The notes under the pieces are model-generated. The model searched no databases. It was not told the origin of the DNA and saw nothing but the letters and a program-made list of their open reading frames with translations. A stretch of 64,000 nt of DNA, from positions 62,001-126,000 of the forward strand of contig CAYNOT010000010.1 of assembly GCA_964398945.1 (NCBI GenBank), written 5' to 3'. This stretch comes from JBGTGG01 sp964398945 (GTDB taxonomy: Bacteria > Bacteroidota > Bacteroidia > Cytophagales > Cyclobacteriaceae). The position numbers and the translations under genes were made by a program. Positions 36,214 to 45,335 of this stretch are shown here, in pieces (position 1 is the first letter of the stretch; the number at the start of each line of letters is the position of its first letter).

Positions 36214-36897
36214 TCTCAATGATAAGTCTTCTCACCTGCTTTTACTGCCATCGGCAATAGGTTTGTTTTGTAAAAGTAAAATGCGGAAGGCATCTCCTTA
36301 AAAATTGTAGATTGTGCTTTGTGAAGCGAATAACTTTAATTTCTTTATTTTTGCAATATGAAATTAATTGAGGATCATATTGAAACCCCTGAACTGGTTT
36401 AAGTCTATCCACTGCTAGGTTAAGTCTGGGAAGTATGATGGCAAGCGCGTGACTTAAGCTTATCAATAAAAGGAAGTTTGCAACTTATTAATCCCCCTCA
36501 GGCTTAGTCGCGCTTTGCGGGAACCCAATGGCTTATAAAAGCCAATAAAAATTCAATCTCAGAACCTCGGAAAAGTTATATTTCAGTCTTGCGGGTGTTC
36601 TTCACCCGCAAACGAGATGAACGAAGAATAACAGACGAGAAGTAAAATTAAAAGGACAAAGTAAAATCAGTAAGAACACCAGCAAGGGCAAGGGTGGTAT
36701 CCTGAAATTGAGCACTGAAACTTTTGACATCCTTCTATCCTGATTTTATCTAGGAGAGCAGCATTTTATCACACGTATGTGTCACTTCAAAGTTTTTTTC
36801 TACAGAGAAGCATTTTCAATTCCAACCCATTGTGCTATTGCGTTGTCTAAGACGTTAAGTATTAGAGAAAAGTATGTTTAATTAAACCTTTTAAAAA
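36214..36897. other. Gene-poor gap with one REP-like hairpin
   Basis: These 684 bases hold no convincing gene; the longest open frames are short and without a recognisable product. A 9-bp perfect hairpin, TTGCGGGTG (36589-36597) with CACCCGCAA (36603-36611), resembles a REP element. A small stem TGGCTT/AAGCCA lies at 36529-36544. TATGTTTA at 36873-36880 could be the -7 box of the lipoprotein gene that follows. Confidence 0.4.
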
Positions 36898-37551
36898 ATG
36901 GATTACACAAAATTGAATCGCTCATGCTGGTTGGTGTTGTTACTGTTTGCTTTTGCATGCAATGACGATGATAACCCCAGTCAGTTAAATGCTCCGCAGC
37001 TTAATGATCCCCAGGCAGTTACTTCCGATGGATTAACAATTTCCTGGTCGGAGGTAAGTGGGGCAGATAGTTATCTGCTTGACATTGCTACGGATGAAAA
37101 TTTCACCGACAAGGTTGAAGGCTATGACAAGAAAGAAGTAACGGGGCTTTCGGAAACCGTTGAAGGCCTGGAGGCTGCCACTGTTTATTATTTTCGTGTG
37201 TATGCCGCAAGGGGCAGTGAAGAGTCAGCACCCTCTGCTGTAAAGGAAGTGATGACAGATGGCCCGATAGCAGCACCCGAACTGAATGACCCTGAAGATG
37301 TAACTGCAAGTGGGTTCAGCATCTCCTGGTCAGCAGTAGAAGATGCCGAAGCGTATCTTTAGGATATTGCCACGGATGAAGATTTCGAAAACAAAGTTGA
37401 CGGCTATGACAGAAAAGAAGTTGACGGCCTGACCGAAATTATTGAAGACCTTGAGCCCGGTTCTACTTACTATATCCGTGTATTTGCAATTCAAGGGGAA
37501 CTAGAGTCTTTGTCATCGGAAGTGAAGGAGGTTACTACGGAAGAGGAATAA
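36898..37551 (+). pseudogene. Fibronectin type III lipoprotein interrupted by an in-frame amber codon
   Basis: The reading frame starts at 36898 with a lipoprotein signal (WLVLLLFAFAC, then NDDDN). A first Fn3 domain contains LDPQAV-like NDPQAVTSDGLTISWSEVSGADSYLLD. A second, very similar domain begins with NDPEDVTASGFSISWSAVEDAEAYL. There TAG stands at 37360-37362 where the first copy has a leucine codon (YLLDIATDE against YL-stop-DIATDE). After the TAG the same frame continues through the rest of the second domain to TAA at 37549-37551 (NKVDGYDRKEV...TYYIRVFA). A single TTG to TAG change explains it. The product is either a one-and-a-half-domain protein of 154 residues or dead; the rest of the frame is not decayed, so the mutation is recent or an assembly error. 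Confidence 0.8.
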
Positions 37552-37596
37552 TTGGCCATGTCATTGATGTGTTTGCACTACAAAATGACTTGAAGG

Positions 37597-37623
37597 AGGG
37601 TGGATTAACGTCCACCCTTTTCA
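37597..37623 (+). terminator. Intrinsic terminator after the Fn3 lipoprotein gene
   Basis: An 8-bp stem, AGGGTGGA (37597-37604) with TCCACCCT (37611-37618), has a 6-base loop and is followed by TTTC. It lies 45 bases after the true end of the interrupted reading frame, so it belongs to the full-length gene. Confidence 0.65.
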
Positions 37624-37871
37624 ATTATTTAGCCGGACAACAATGAAGAACTATATCTGGAAGTCTCAAAACTGAAGTGCTACTTACATGTGTTCATTTT
37701 AAACCAAACAACCCAACAAGGACGAGTCAATCAAGACCTTTCACAAAATCCGGCACTTCTACAAAGAATGCGAAAAGCACATTGCATCTTTAACGGTAAG
37801 AAATAATTTTATTCCAACCAATCTGAACCAAAAGCAAAGGGCCACTCAATCCTGGTGAGTGATTATTATAC
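37624..37871. other. Intergenic stretch with possible coding relics
   Basis: No intact gene is present. Two overlapping plus-strand frames are open for about 50-58 codons each without a usable start: one with DNNEELYLEVSKLKCYLHV (from about 37634) and one with DESIKTFHKIRHFYKECEKH (from about 37704). They could be frameshifted pieces of one lost gene. The sequence GGTGAGT...ACTCACC near 37853-37875 forms a hairpin at the end of the next gene. Confidence 0.25.
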
Positions 37872-38489
37872 TCACCATTGTTTTGAAAATACGATCATTA
37901 GTGTAAACCGATTTCTCAAATACTTGTCTATGGATTCAGTATATAGACCCGGTTCATCAGTAACGCCATTTATTAAACTGTACGAATATCTAAGTTCCGG
38001 CTTAATCCAAATTGATTTGGTTTGAATGCTATAGTTGAACCCAATGTCAGCAGTTAAATTGAAGGATTTAATGTTTAGATTATTTGCCTGGTCTTTTCCT
38101 CCAACGAGCCCGAGCGATGGAGTCATTCCGGTAACGACTGCAAATCTGGATGTCTTCTTGAATTTGAATAAAGCGTGTGCAGGGATTTCAGTAAAAACAG
38201 ATCCCCGTGTTAATTCTTCTTTTCCCGGGTTTTCAAATTCAACAACTTCGTTTATAAAACCCAATCCAAAACTTAATCGAAAGGATACCGGATTGCTGTC
38301 AGGAAAGAACAAACACGTGCCCACACCAAAACCAAAAGTTTTTTTGCTGCTAACCTCTTCAAACGGAGCGCCTGTTTCTTTTACGATGTTCTGGCTTCTG
38401 AGTAATTCCCCATAAAGCCCGAACCGTATTTGTCCCCACGACTTCAAGGACAGTAAAACCAACGATGTTACAATTATTGTTGTTCTCAT
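37872..38489 (-). CDS. Outer membrane beta-barrel protein
   Basis: A 205-residue protein with a signal peptide (MRTTIIVTSLVLLSLKSWGQ) and a run of amphipathic strands typical of the Bacteroidota outer membrane beta-barrel family: IRFGLYGELL, KTFGFGVGTCLFF, PVSFRLSFGLGFINEV, FAVVTGMTPSLGLVGG, SFNLTADIGFNYSIQTKSIWIKPELRYSYSL. It ends in FTLMIVFSKQW, with a terminal aromatic residue as expected for barrels. Role unknown. It has a strong consensus promoter at 38520-38550 and stands apart from the uronate operon. Confidence 0.8.
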   Translation of the reverse strand: MRTTIIVTSLVLLSLKSWGQIRFGLYGELLRSQNIVKETGAPFEEVSSKKTFGFGVGTCLFFPDSNPVSFRLSFGLGFINEVVEFENPGKEELTRGSVFTEIPAHALFKFKKTSRFAVVTGMTPSLGLVGGKDQANNLNIKSFNLTADIGFNYSIQTKSIWIKPELRYSYSLINGVTDEPGLYTESIDKYLRNRFTLMIVFSKQW

Positions 38490-38519
38490 AATTTCAATCT
38501 ATTACGAGGGTTTTTGCCG

Positions 38520-38550
38520 CAAAAGTAACACAGATTACTTGCGTACAAAA
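38520..38550 (-). promoter_or_regulatory. Consensus Bacteroidota promoter of the beta-barrel gene
   Basis: On the minus strand TTTTG (38550-38546) is followed by an 18-base spacer and TACTTTTG (38527-38520). This matches TTTG at -33 and TAnnTTTG at -7 exactly. The ATG at 38489 lies about 30 bases further on. Confidence 0.7.
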
Positions 38551-38574
38551 GAATTACAGACTACTTAGCGGTTC

Positions 38575-39996
38575 TCAAAACCCAAAATACTCCTTCGCAT
38601 TATAATAGCTGATGTCACGAACAATTTTTCCAATCCATTTTTCATCGTTGGGCAATTCACCGTTCGCTATATCTTGCGCAAAAAGATTGCAAAGTATCCG
38701 CCTGAAATATTCATGGCGTGGAAAGGAAAGAAAGCTGCGTGAGTCCGTCAACATACCGATAAAGCAACTGATCAAACCCAGGTTGGATAAGGCGTTGATC
38801 TGTTTGGTCATCCCGTCTTTTTGATCCAAAAACCACCAGGCAGAACCAAATTGGATTTTTCCTTTTACTGATCCATCATTAAAATTACCGATCATCGCGC
38901 CAAACAATTCATTGTCTGCCGGATTCAAATTGTATAGGATTGTTTTTGTCAATTGGTTCGTACTATCCAATGCATTCAAAAACTTCGCCATCGCTTCCCC
39001 TTGTTTGAAATCACCGATGGAATCAAAACCTGTATCCGGGCCAAGCTTGGAAAGCATGCGGGTATTGGTGTTGCGCAACGCGCCTAAATGGAATTGCTGT
39101 GTCCAGCCGTGGGCGTGGTACAGTTTCCCTAATTCCAGCAGGATGTAATATTTAAAATAATCGACTTCTTCTTTTGTACTGGTTTTTCCTGCCAGCACAT
39201 TTTTAAAAATCGTATCAATATCCAAAGAAGGGTTTGCAAAAAAGTACAATTGCTCCAACCCATGGTCCGAAAGTTTGCATCCTCTTGCATTAAAATATGC
39301 AATGCGTTTTGCTAAGGCAGCAAGCAGGGTATCAACGTTGCTGATTTCTATTGCTGAAACAGCAGAAAGTTTCTCCAGATACGCATTGTAGGTTTTCGGG
39401 TTTTCAATTGCGTAGGCTTTATCCGGACGAAAGGCAGGTAATACCTGTACGGAAAGATGGTCTGCCAAAATTTTCGTGTGCGGTTCCAACGGATCAATAG
39501 GGTCATCGGTGGTACAGATAACCTTCACATTCATTTTTTCAATGAGCTTGCGTGTGCTATAGTCAGGTGCCTGAAGTTTCTCCGTGCAGGTTGTATATAT
39601 TTCGTGCGCTGATGTTGGTGTAATCAATTCGTTTATATCGAAATAGCGTTTTAATTCGAGGTGCGACCAATGGTACAAGGGGTTGCGCATGGTGTAGGGA
39701 ACAGTCTCTGCCCATTTTTGAAATTTCTCACTGTCGGTTGCTGCCCCGGTAATATACTTTTCATCAATCCCCAACGTACGCATCGCCCGCCATTTATAGT
39801 GGTCGCCATTCAACCAGATTTCAGACAGGTTTTCAAATTGGTGGTTACAAGCAATTTCGGTTGGGGGAAGATGACAATGGTAATCGATGATGGGCAAATC
39901 CTTTACGTAGTCATGGTAAAGTATTTTTGCGAAATCATTGTGAAGAAGGAAGTCCTCGTTCATAAATGATTTTTCAGCAACAAGCGGTGTATTCAT
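38575..39996 (-). CDS. uxaC: Glucuronate isomerase
   Basis: A 473-residue enzyme that converts D-glucuronate to D-fructuronate (and galacturonate to tagaturonate). The ORF reaches 40026, inside the uxuA stop region; the ATG at 39996 (MNTPLVAEKSFMNEDFLLHND) or the one at 39963 is a more likely start. Signature motifs are IIDYHCHLPPTEIA near the start (metal-binding HCH), WLNGDHYKWRAMRTLGI, CTTDDPIDPL, and LTDSRSFLSFPRHEYFRRILCNL near the end. It is the last gene of the LacI - GH67 - SDR - uxuA - uxaC operon, with about 13 bases between uxuA and this start. Confidence 0.95.
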   Translation of the reverse strand: MNTPLVAEKSFMNEDFLLHNDFAKILYHDYVKDLPIIDYHCHLPPTEIACNHQFENLSEIWLNGDHYKWRAMRTLGIDEKYITGAATDSEKFQKWAETVPYTMRNPLYHWSHLELKRYFDINELITPTSAHEIYTTCTEKLQAPDYSTRKLIEKMNVKVICTTDDPIDPLEPHTKILADHLSVQVLPAFRPDKAYAIENPKTYNAYLEKLSAVSAIEISNVDTLLAALAKRIAYFNARGCKLSDHGLEQLYFFANPSLDIDTIFKNVLAGKTSTKEEVDYFKYYILLELGKLYHAHGWTQQFHLGALRNTNTRMLSKLGPDTGFDSIGDFKQGEAMAKFLNALDSTNQLTKTILYNLNPADNELFGAMIGNFNDGSVKGKIQFGSAWWFLDQKDGMTKQINALSNLGLISCFIGMLTDSRSFLSFPRHEYFRRILCNLFAQDIANGELPNDEKWIGKIVRDISYYNAKEYFGF

Positions 39997-40009
39997 AGTT
40001 CTTAAATGT

Positions 40010-41185
40010 CTAAAGCATACTGGCAATCCCTCTTTCCAGCCCGCGCAATTCGGCCAGGCCTTTTAATCTTCCGATGGCGGAATAACCCGGATAGGTCTTT
40101 TTATTCAGATCATCAAGCATTTGATGCCCATGGTCAGGGCGCATCGGAATGGATTGGTTTTTTCTTTTCATGAGCAGTATTATTTCTTTTACCACTTCTT
40201 CCATGTTGGTGTTTCCATCGAGGTGGTTGGCTTCATAGAAATTCCCTTCAGCATCACGCTTTGTGTTGCGCAAATGTAGAAAGTGGATCCGATCACCAAA
40301 CTTCAATAACATTTTTATAATGTTATTGTCCGCACGGGCGCCCAGCGATCCGGTGCAAAAGCAAAGGCCGTTGGCTTCAGCGGGTGCTGCTGTCAATAAT
40401 TCTTCCAGGTCTTTTTCAGTGCTGACAATTCGTGGCAATCCAAGGATCGGGTAGGGAGGATCATCGGGATGGATGGCCAGTTTAAGCCCTTCTTCCTCTG
40501 CGATGGGTGATATTTCTTTTAGAAAATAAAAAAGATGTTCTTTTAATTTTTGTGCATCGATGTGATCATATTCCCGGAGTGCAACCAGTACTTGTTCAGG
40601 TGTGAAACTTTCATCACTACCGGGCAATCCTAACAAACAATTTTGAAACAACGATTTTTTTTCATCTTCCGGCATTTCGTTAAAGCGCGCAGATGCTTTT
40701 TCAATTTCAGATTTGGTATAATCCTGCTCCGCCCCCGGCCGTTTCAATAAAAACACATCGAATACTGCGAAACTTGTTTTATCGAAATACAATGCCTTGC
40801 TCCCGTTGGGCAATGCATACGAAACATTGGTGCGCATCCAATCAAGGATCGGCATAAAATTATACGTCACCACTTTTAATCCGCACGCGGCAATGTTCCG
40901 TAAACTGATTTTATAATTCTCAATGTACCGGAGGTAATTTCCGTTTTGTTTTTTGATGTCTTCGTGCACGGGCAAGCTTTCGATCACGGTCCACGTTAAT
41001 CCTGCTGCTTCGATTTTTTCTTTTCGGATATTGATTTCCTCCACTGTCCATACATCCCCAACGGGTATGTGGTGCAAAGCGGTAACCACACCTGTACATC
41101 CCGCCTGACGGATATCCTGCAAGGATACTGCATCGTTCGGCCCGAACCAGCGCATGGTTTGTTCCATTAAAACCATATTGTCCAT
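40010..41185 (-). CDS. uxuA: Mannonate dehydratase
   Basis: A 391-residue enzyme that dehydrates D-mannonate to 2-keto-3-deoxygluconate. Family motifs include MRWFGPNDAVSLQDIRQAGCTGVVTALHHIP, WTVIESLPVHEDIK, AIHPDDPPYPILGLPRIVST, and HLRNTKRDAEGNFYEANHLDGNTNM, followed by RPDHGHQM with metal ligands. A later start at MEQTMRWFG is possible. It lies 9 bases after the SDR gene and 13 bases before uxaC, as expected for one transcript. It supplies KDG, but no kdgK or kdgA is in the window. Confidence 0.96.
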   Translation of the reverse strand: MDNMVLMEQTMRWFGPNDAVSLQDIRQAGCTGVVTALHHIPVGDVWTVEEINIRKEKIEAAGLTWTVIESLPVHEDIKKQNGNYLRYIENYKISLRNIAACGLKVVTYNFMPILDWMRTNVSYALPNGSKALYFDKTSFAVFDVFLLKRPGAEQDYTKSEIEKASARFNEMPEDEKKSLFQNCLLGLPGSDESFTPEQVLVALREYDHIDAQKLKEHLFYFLKEISPIAEEEGLKLAIHPDDPPYPILGLPRIVSTEKDLEELLTAAPAEANGLCFCTGSLGARADNNIIKMLLKFGDRIHFLHLRNTKRDAEGNFYEANHLDGNTNMEEVVKEIILLMKRKNQSIPMRPDHGHQMLDDLNKKTYPGYSAIGRLKGLAELRGLERGIASML

Positions 41186-41194
41186 TTTATTTTT

Positions 41195-41935
41195 TTAAAA
41201 TCCAATTGAGTTTCCACCATCCACAGGGATACTTGTTCCGGTAATGAAATGGGATTCGTCTCCCGCGAGGAAGAAAGCCGTGTTGGCCACATCATCGGGT
41301 GCCCCAAGTTTTCCCATGGGTGTTCGTGATATAACTTTTTGTTTTCGTTCCGGGTCGTTGTCCAATGCTGCGGATGACATAGGTGTGGCAATAAAGCCGG
41401 GTGCAATACAATTCACACGAATACCCTTGGGTGAAAGGTCCACCGCCATCGCACGGGTCATTCCTTCTATTGCTGCTTTTGATGCGGAGTAAGGAACAAC
41501 GTATGGAATACCATAATAGGCCGCCATCGAACTGATGTTGATGATACTTCCCGATTGTTGTGGCAGCATTACCTTGGCCACTTCCCGCGACAACGCAAAA
41601 ACACTTGTGGTATTGGTATGCAGGATTTTTTGGAATTCTTCATCCGATACTTCGGTCATAAATTTCTTGAGATTAATACCCGCATTGTTTACCAGGATAT
41701 CGATCTTCCCTTTTTGTTCAACAATGGTTTTTACTAATTGCGGGATAGCGTTTAGCTGTGCCATGTCAAAAGAAATGGCTTGTACATTTTCGCCAATTTC
41801 TTTGCACGCTTTATCAAGCTTCCCTTGATCACGCCCGATGATGAATGTATAAATATCATTTGCCGCAAATTTTTTGGCAATAGCAAATCCTAGTCCGGAT
41901 GATCCGCCCGTTACAAGTGCAATTTTTTGTTCCAT
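41195..41935 (-). CDS. SDR oxidoreductase, probable fructuronate/mannonate oxidoreductase
   Basis: The ORF runs on to 42121 inside the GH67 gene, but the ATG at 41935 (MEQKIALVTGGSSGLG) starts the protein of 246 residues, 16 bases after the GH67 stop. It is a classical short-chain dehydrogenase with the cofactor motif TGGSSGLG, the NNAG motif, and the catalytic Ser (NISSMAAYYG) followed by YSASK. The step between fructuronate and mannonate is missing a UxuB-type enzyme here, and the gene sits between GH67 and uxuA. I therefore infer that this SDR reduces fructuronate to mannonate. Another sugar-acid substrate remains possible. Confidence 0.85.
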   Translation of the reverse strand: MEQKIALVTGGSSGLGFAIAKKFAANDIYTFIIGRDQGKLDKACKEIGENVQAISFDMAQLNAIPQLVKTIVEQKGKIDILVNNAGINLKKFMTEVSDEEFQKILHTNTTSVFALSREVAKVMLPQQSGSIINISSMAAYYGIPYVVPYSASKAAIEGMTRAMAVDLSPKGIRVNCIAPGFIATPMSSAALDNDPERKQKVISRTPMGKLGAPDDVANTAFFLAGDESHFITGTSIPVDGGNSIGF

Positions 41936-41951
41936 GGTCTTTTGAGTTACA

Positions 41952-44105
41952 TTACCATTTTGGTTGAATGCCGGGTGCATACGGAGACGATAGGCGCTTA
42001 TAGTACTCCAGTGTTGCAGCAGGTTTTTCCAAACCGGATGGAAAAGGTTTTTTCGAGAATGTCTGGAAATAAAGCAGGCAGGCATTTCTCCACCATACCG
42101 CTTCTTTGTATTGGATGTCAAGGAGCATCGTTACTTCTTCGAATCGCTCCTGGTCAATTTTTCCTTTTAGTGATGCCCAGGTTTTTTGGTATTCCTTTAC
42201 TGTATTTGCTCCTTCATAATAGTTGTAACACAAAGCATCCCATAAAGACTTGCCCGATTTTGTCTGATAATCCCAGGGCAAATGGTGAAACCACAGTAAG
42301 TATTCTTCGGGGCAGGTATCCAATGATGAAAACAAATCATTGACGGGTTTTGAATATTGACCAACTGCATTGCTGCCGGTGGCCGTTCTGTTAAATCCAA
42401 TTCCATTCGTATCCGCTTTGTGGTAATAGGTAGAGGTCCAGTCGTCACGGTGCTTGTCGGTAATCCATGGGCCGGGTCCGTAGTGATGGCTCCAGTCCAT
42501 AATATGGTGAAGCCCCAACGGGGTCATATAATTGACAGTAGTCTCCCGGGAAGTCAGCATGATGTTTTTTACCGGATCAATAAAACTTTTCTCGTTGCTG
42601 AATGTCAATCGAATCCATTCTTCTGCAAGTTGATCGGAACTTAGTGAATGGTCCCACGCCATTCTTCCGAACGCATACCAATTGGATTGCGCAAACGGGT
42701 GGCCACACCAATTGATATCTGTGCCAATGTTGGCAACTCCTGCAATGCCTGAGAGTTTGTGATCGAACAACGAACCATCAATAACTTTTGCTACCGTTGA
42801 TCCTTTTCCCTTTGCATAGGTATCGGAGTCGAGTGTTTCTTTAAAAAGCGGGGCGAGGTAAACCAAGTGTGTACTAAACCCTAAATACTCTTGTGTCAAT
42901 TGAAACTCCATCATCAGAGGGGTTTTTGGCATGGCACCAAACAACGGATGAAAAGGTTCGCGGGGTTGGAAATCAATGGCCCCGTTTTTTACTTGCACCA
43001 TTACATTCGGATTGAACTTTCCATCGAGCGGCTCAAACTCATTGTTGGCTTGCTTGGCGCGATCATCCGGAACCTTGTCATCATATACAAAGGCCCGCCA
43101 CATCACAATACCCTTGTGCGGCTGCAACGCTTCTGCCAACATGTTGGCCCCATCGGCATGGGAGCGGCCATAATTTTGCGGCCCGGGTTGTCCTTCAGAA
43201 TTTGCTTTTACAAGAAAGCCTCCAAAGTCGGGAATCATCGAATAGATTTCATCGGTCTTGTCTTTCCACCATTTCCGCACGATCGGGTTTAAAGGATCAG
43301 CAGTTTCCAATCCACCCAGTTCGATGGGCGCACTAAACCGTGCTGTTAAATAAACTTTAATCCCATACGGACGAAAAAGATCAGCAAGTGCTTTTACCTT
43401 TTCAAGGTACTGTGGTGATAGCGCAAGTGCATTTGCATTTACATTGGTGAGCACGGTCCCGTTTATTCCAATGGAAGCATTGGCACGCGCATAGTCGGTA
43501 TAGCGGGGGTCAAGGTATTCAGGAAGTTTGTGCCAGTTCCAAAGTGAAAACCCTGCATAGCCCCGTTCCACGGTGCGGTCAAGATTGTCCCAGTGGTTTA
43601 AAATACGAAGGTTGATTTTGGGGTCGCTCTGAATAGCAAGGTTCGTAATGTTTTTGTTCTCCTGAAGTTGTTGCAGGAAAAAGAAGGCACCATACAAAAC
43701 ACCAATATCCGACTGTGCAGCAATTGCAATTATCTTTTTTCCTTTTAAAGAAAGGGTTTGGATTACATACCCATCTGCGGTGAGGGTTTTTGTTTTTAGG
43801 TTTAATTTTTTGATTGCTGGTGAATCGAACGTTCCGCACACGATCACCCCATCTGTTTCGAGTGTACCGCTCAATGGGATATTTTTCCCCAACAACCCGC
43901 TTAAGCCCATCAGCATTTCTTTTTCAACCACAGAAAGTGTAGGGGAGTTGCCGTCAATGAAAAGTGTTTTGACCTGTTGGCGATATTGTTTTAATAAGGT
44001 TGCATTGTTAACGAGGTCATATCGCAACCATAATTGGTATCCACTTTCCGCCTGCAACGTTTGCAGTGTAAGGAAAAGTAAGAGAAGCGTGATGGATTTT
44101 TTCAT
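41952..44105 (-). CDS. GH67 alpha-glucuronidase
   Basis: A 717-residue secreted or periplasmic enzyme with signal peptide MKKSITLLLLFLTLQTLQA. It removes (4-O-methyl-)glucuronic acid from the non-reducing end of xylo-oligosaccharides. The N-terminal alpha/beta domain is followed by a TIM barrel and a helical C-terminal domain. Candidate catalytic residues are Glu304 (KANSEGQPGPQNYG), Asp378 (VKNGAIDFQPREP) and Glu406 (FQLTQEYLG). The Asp-Glu spacing of 28 matches the known GH67 enzymes. WCGHPFAQSNWYAFGRMAWD and MDWSHHYGPGPWI are also family motifs. It lies 16 bases after lacI and 16 bases before the SDR gene. Its product feeds uxaC and uxuA in the same operon. Confidence 0.95.
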   Translation of the reverse strand: MKKSITLLLLFLTLQTLQAESGYQLWLRYDLVNNATLLKQYRQQVKTLFIDGNSPTLSVVEKEMLMGLSGLLGKNIPLSGTLETDGVIVCGTFDSPAIKKLNLKTKTLTADGYVIQTLSLKGKKIIAIAAQSDIGVLYGAFFFLQQLQENKNITNLAIQSDPKINLRILNHWDNLDRTVERGYAGFSLWNWHKLPEYLDPRYTDYARANASIGINGTVLTNVNANALALSPQYLEKVKALADLFRPYGIKVYLTARFSAPIELGGLETADPLNPIVRKWWKDKTDEIYSMIPDFGGFLVKANSEGQPGPQNYGRSHADGANMLAEALQPHKGIVMWRAFVYDDKVPDDRAKQANNEFEPLDGKFNPNVMVQVKNGAIDFQPREPFHPLFGAMPKTPLMMEFQLTQEYLGFSTHLVYLAPLFKETLDSDTYAKGKGSTVAKVIDGSLFDHKLSGIAGVANIGTDINWCGHPFAQSNWYAFGRMAWDHSLSSDQLAEEWIRLTFSNEKSFIDPVKNIMLTSRETTVNYMTPLGLHHIMDWSHHYGPGPWITDKHRDDWTSTYYHKADTNGIGFNRTATGSNAVGQYSKPVNDLFSSLDTCPEEYLLWFHHLPWDYQTKSGKSLWDALCYNYYEGANTVKEYQKTWASLKGKIDQERFEEVTMLLDIQYKEAVWWRNACLLYFQTFSKKPFPSGLEKPAATLEYYKRLSSPYAPGIQPKW

Positions 44106-44121
44106 GGTGGGTCGACTGGGA

Positions 44122-45150
44122 TTATTTTTTGACCGTTCGTAAGGAAGACTCGCGCACGATCAGGTTGTGGCGCAAAAGGATAGAATTCAAATTACCGGTT
44201 GGTAATTTTTTTAGTTTGTTGATCAACGTGGTAGCGGCAATTTCACCCATTTCCTGACCGGGATAATCGATGGTTGAAAGATTCGGTTCAATGACACGTG
44301 AGATTGGGTCATTGTTAAATCCGACCACAGCAATATCCGATGGGATTTTGATCCCGGCTTTTTTTAGTACCTGGATACATGCCACTGCGGAAGTATCATT
44401 GGCCGTAAAAATCCCATCCGGCAATTTTTTCATATTCAGAATAGCTTCTGCAACTTCCGAACTGGTTTGATCGGTAAGTTTATTACTGAAAACAAGTGCC
44501 GGGTCAAAAGCAATACCTCCTTCTTTTAAGGCTTGCTTGTATCCTTCGAACCGATCTGCATATACATTTCGGTTTAAGTTTCCATCCACATGCACAATTC
44601 GTTTACACCCTTGTTCGATCAGGTGCATGGTGGCATCGTAGCCAGCTCTTTTGTTATCAATCACGATGCTGGTGCAATCGGGATGCTCGATTACGCGGTC
44701 GAAGAAGATCACCGGAATTTGCTTTTTGATTACTTCTTCAAAATGATTGGTCCCTTTTGTGTCATACGCAAGCGAAACCATCATACCATCAATCCTACTA
44801 TTGAACATGGTGCTTACGCTGTCGATTTCTTGTTTGAAAGATTCCTGCGATTGGCTAATGATAAGATGGTAATCATGGAGGTTGGCGACTTTTTCCATAC
44901 CGGCAATCACCGTTGACATAAATGAACTGTTGAGCCTGGGCACGATTACACCGATGGTTTTGGTGCTTTTGCTGCGTAGGTTGCTGGCGAATTTGTTATG
45001 GCGATAGCCCATGCTGCGGGCCATGTCGGAAATTTTTTTCTTTGTGTCTTTTCGGATACCTGGGTGATCGTTAAGTCCGCGGCTTACTGTGGCAGGTGAA
45101 ACGTGAAGCGCTTCTGCGATGTCGTAAATGGTGATCTCTTTATTATTCAT
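44122..45150 (-). CDS. LacI-family transcriptional regulator
   Basis: A 342-residue regulator. The N-terminal helix-turn-helix is EITIYDIAEALHVSPATVSRGLNDHPGIRKDTKKKISDMARSMGYRHN. The effector domain follows (IGVIVPRLNSSFMSTVIAGME, MMVSLAYD, IPVIFFDRV, DGIFTANDTSAVACIQVLKKAG, VVGFNNDPISRVIEPNLSTIDYPG). It heads the GH67 - SDR - uxuA - uxaC operon, and a LacI-type operator overlaps its own promoter. It probably represses or activates both divergent operons in response to a uronate or xylose derivative (inference). Confidence 0.95.
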   Translation of the reverse strand: MNNKEITIYDIAEALHVSPATVSRGLNDHPGIRKDTKKKISDMARSMGYRHNKFASNLRSKSTKTIGVIVPRLNSSFMSTVIAGMEKVANLHDYHLIISQSQESFKQEIDSVSTMFNSRIDGMMVSLAYDTKGTNHFEEVIKKQIPVIFFDRVIEHPDCTSIVIDNKRAGYDATMHLIEQGCKRIVHVDGNLNRNVYADRFEGYKQALKEGGIAFDPALVFSNKLTDQTSSEVAEAILNMKKLPDGIFTANDTSAVACIQVLKKAGIKIPSDIAVVGFNNDPISRVIEPNLSTIDYPGQEMGEIAATTLINKLKKLPTGNLNSILLRHNLIVRESSLRTVKK

Positions 45151-45187
45151 TTCAATCGCTTACATTACAAATTGGTATAAATAAAGA

Positions 45188-45231
45188 CAAAAATAGGGTA
45201 TTATTAAAAAATATCATGCAATCGGTTGCAT
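45188..45231 (-). promoter_or_regulatory. LacI-type operator over the promoter of the lacI-uronate operon
   Basis: ATGCAATCGGTTGCAT at 45216-45231 is a near-perfect palindrome with the central CG typical of LacI-family sites. On the minus strand it contains TTG at the -33 position, 23 bases ahead of TATTTTTG (45195-45188), an exact TAnnTTTG -7 box. Binding would block this promoter. The site is about 105 bases upstream of the divergent GH3 start, so it may also control that operon. Confidence 0.65.
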
Positions 45232-45335
45232 AATTATTTGATATATTTACTTTTAGGGTATAGTTAACTGGGCCTGCGGTATTTTTAGCCGGTTTGACTA
45301 TGATTATATAGTATTAATTAAAATTTACAAGACGA

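Noticed and set aside
36769..36782. TCACACGTATGTGT palindrome resembling the 16-bp operator
   Set aside because: The arms, core and total length differ from the four matching copies, and no -7 box follows at 22-24 bases on either strand.
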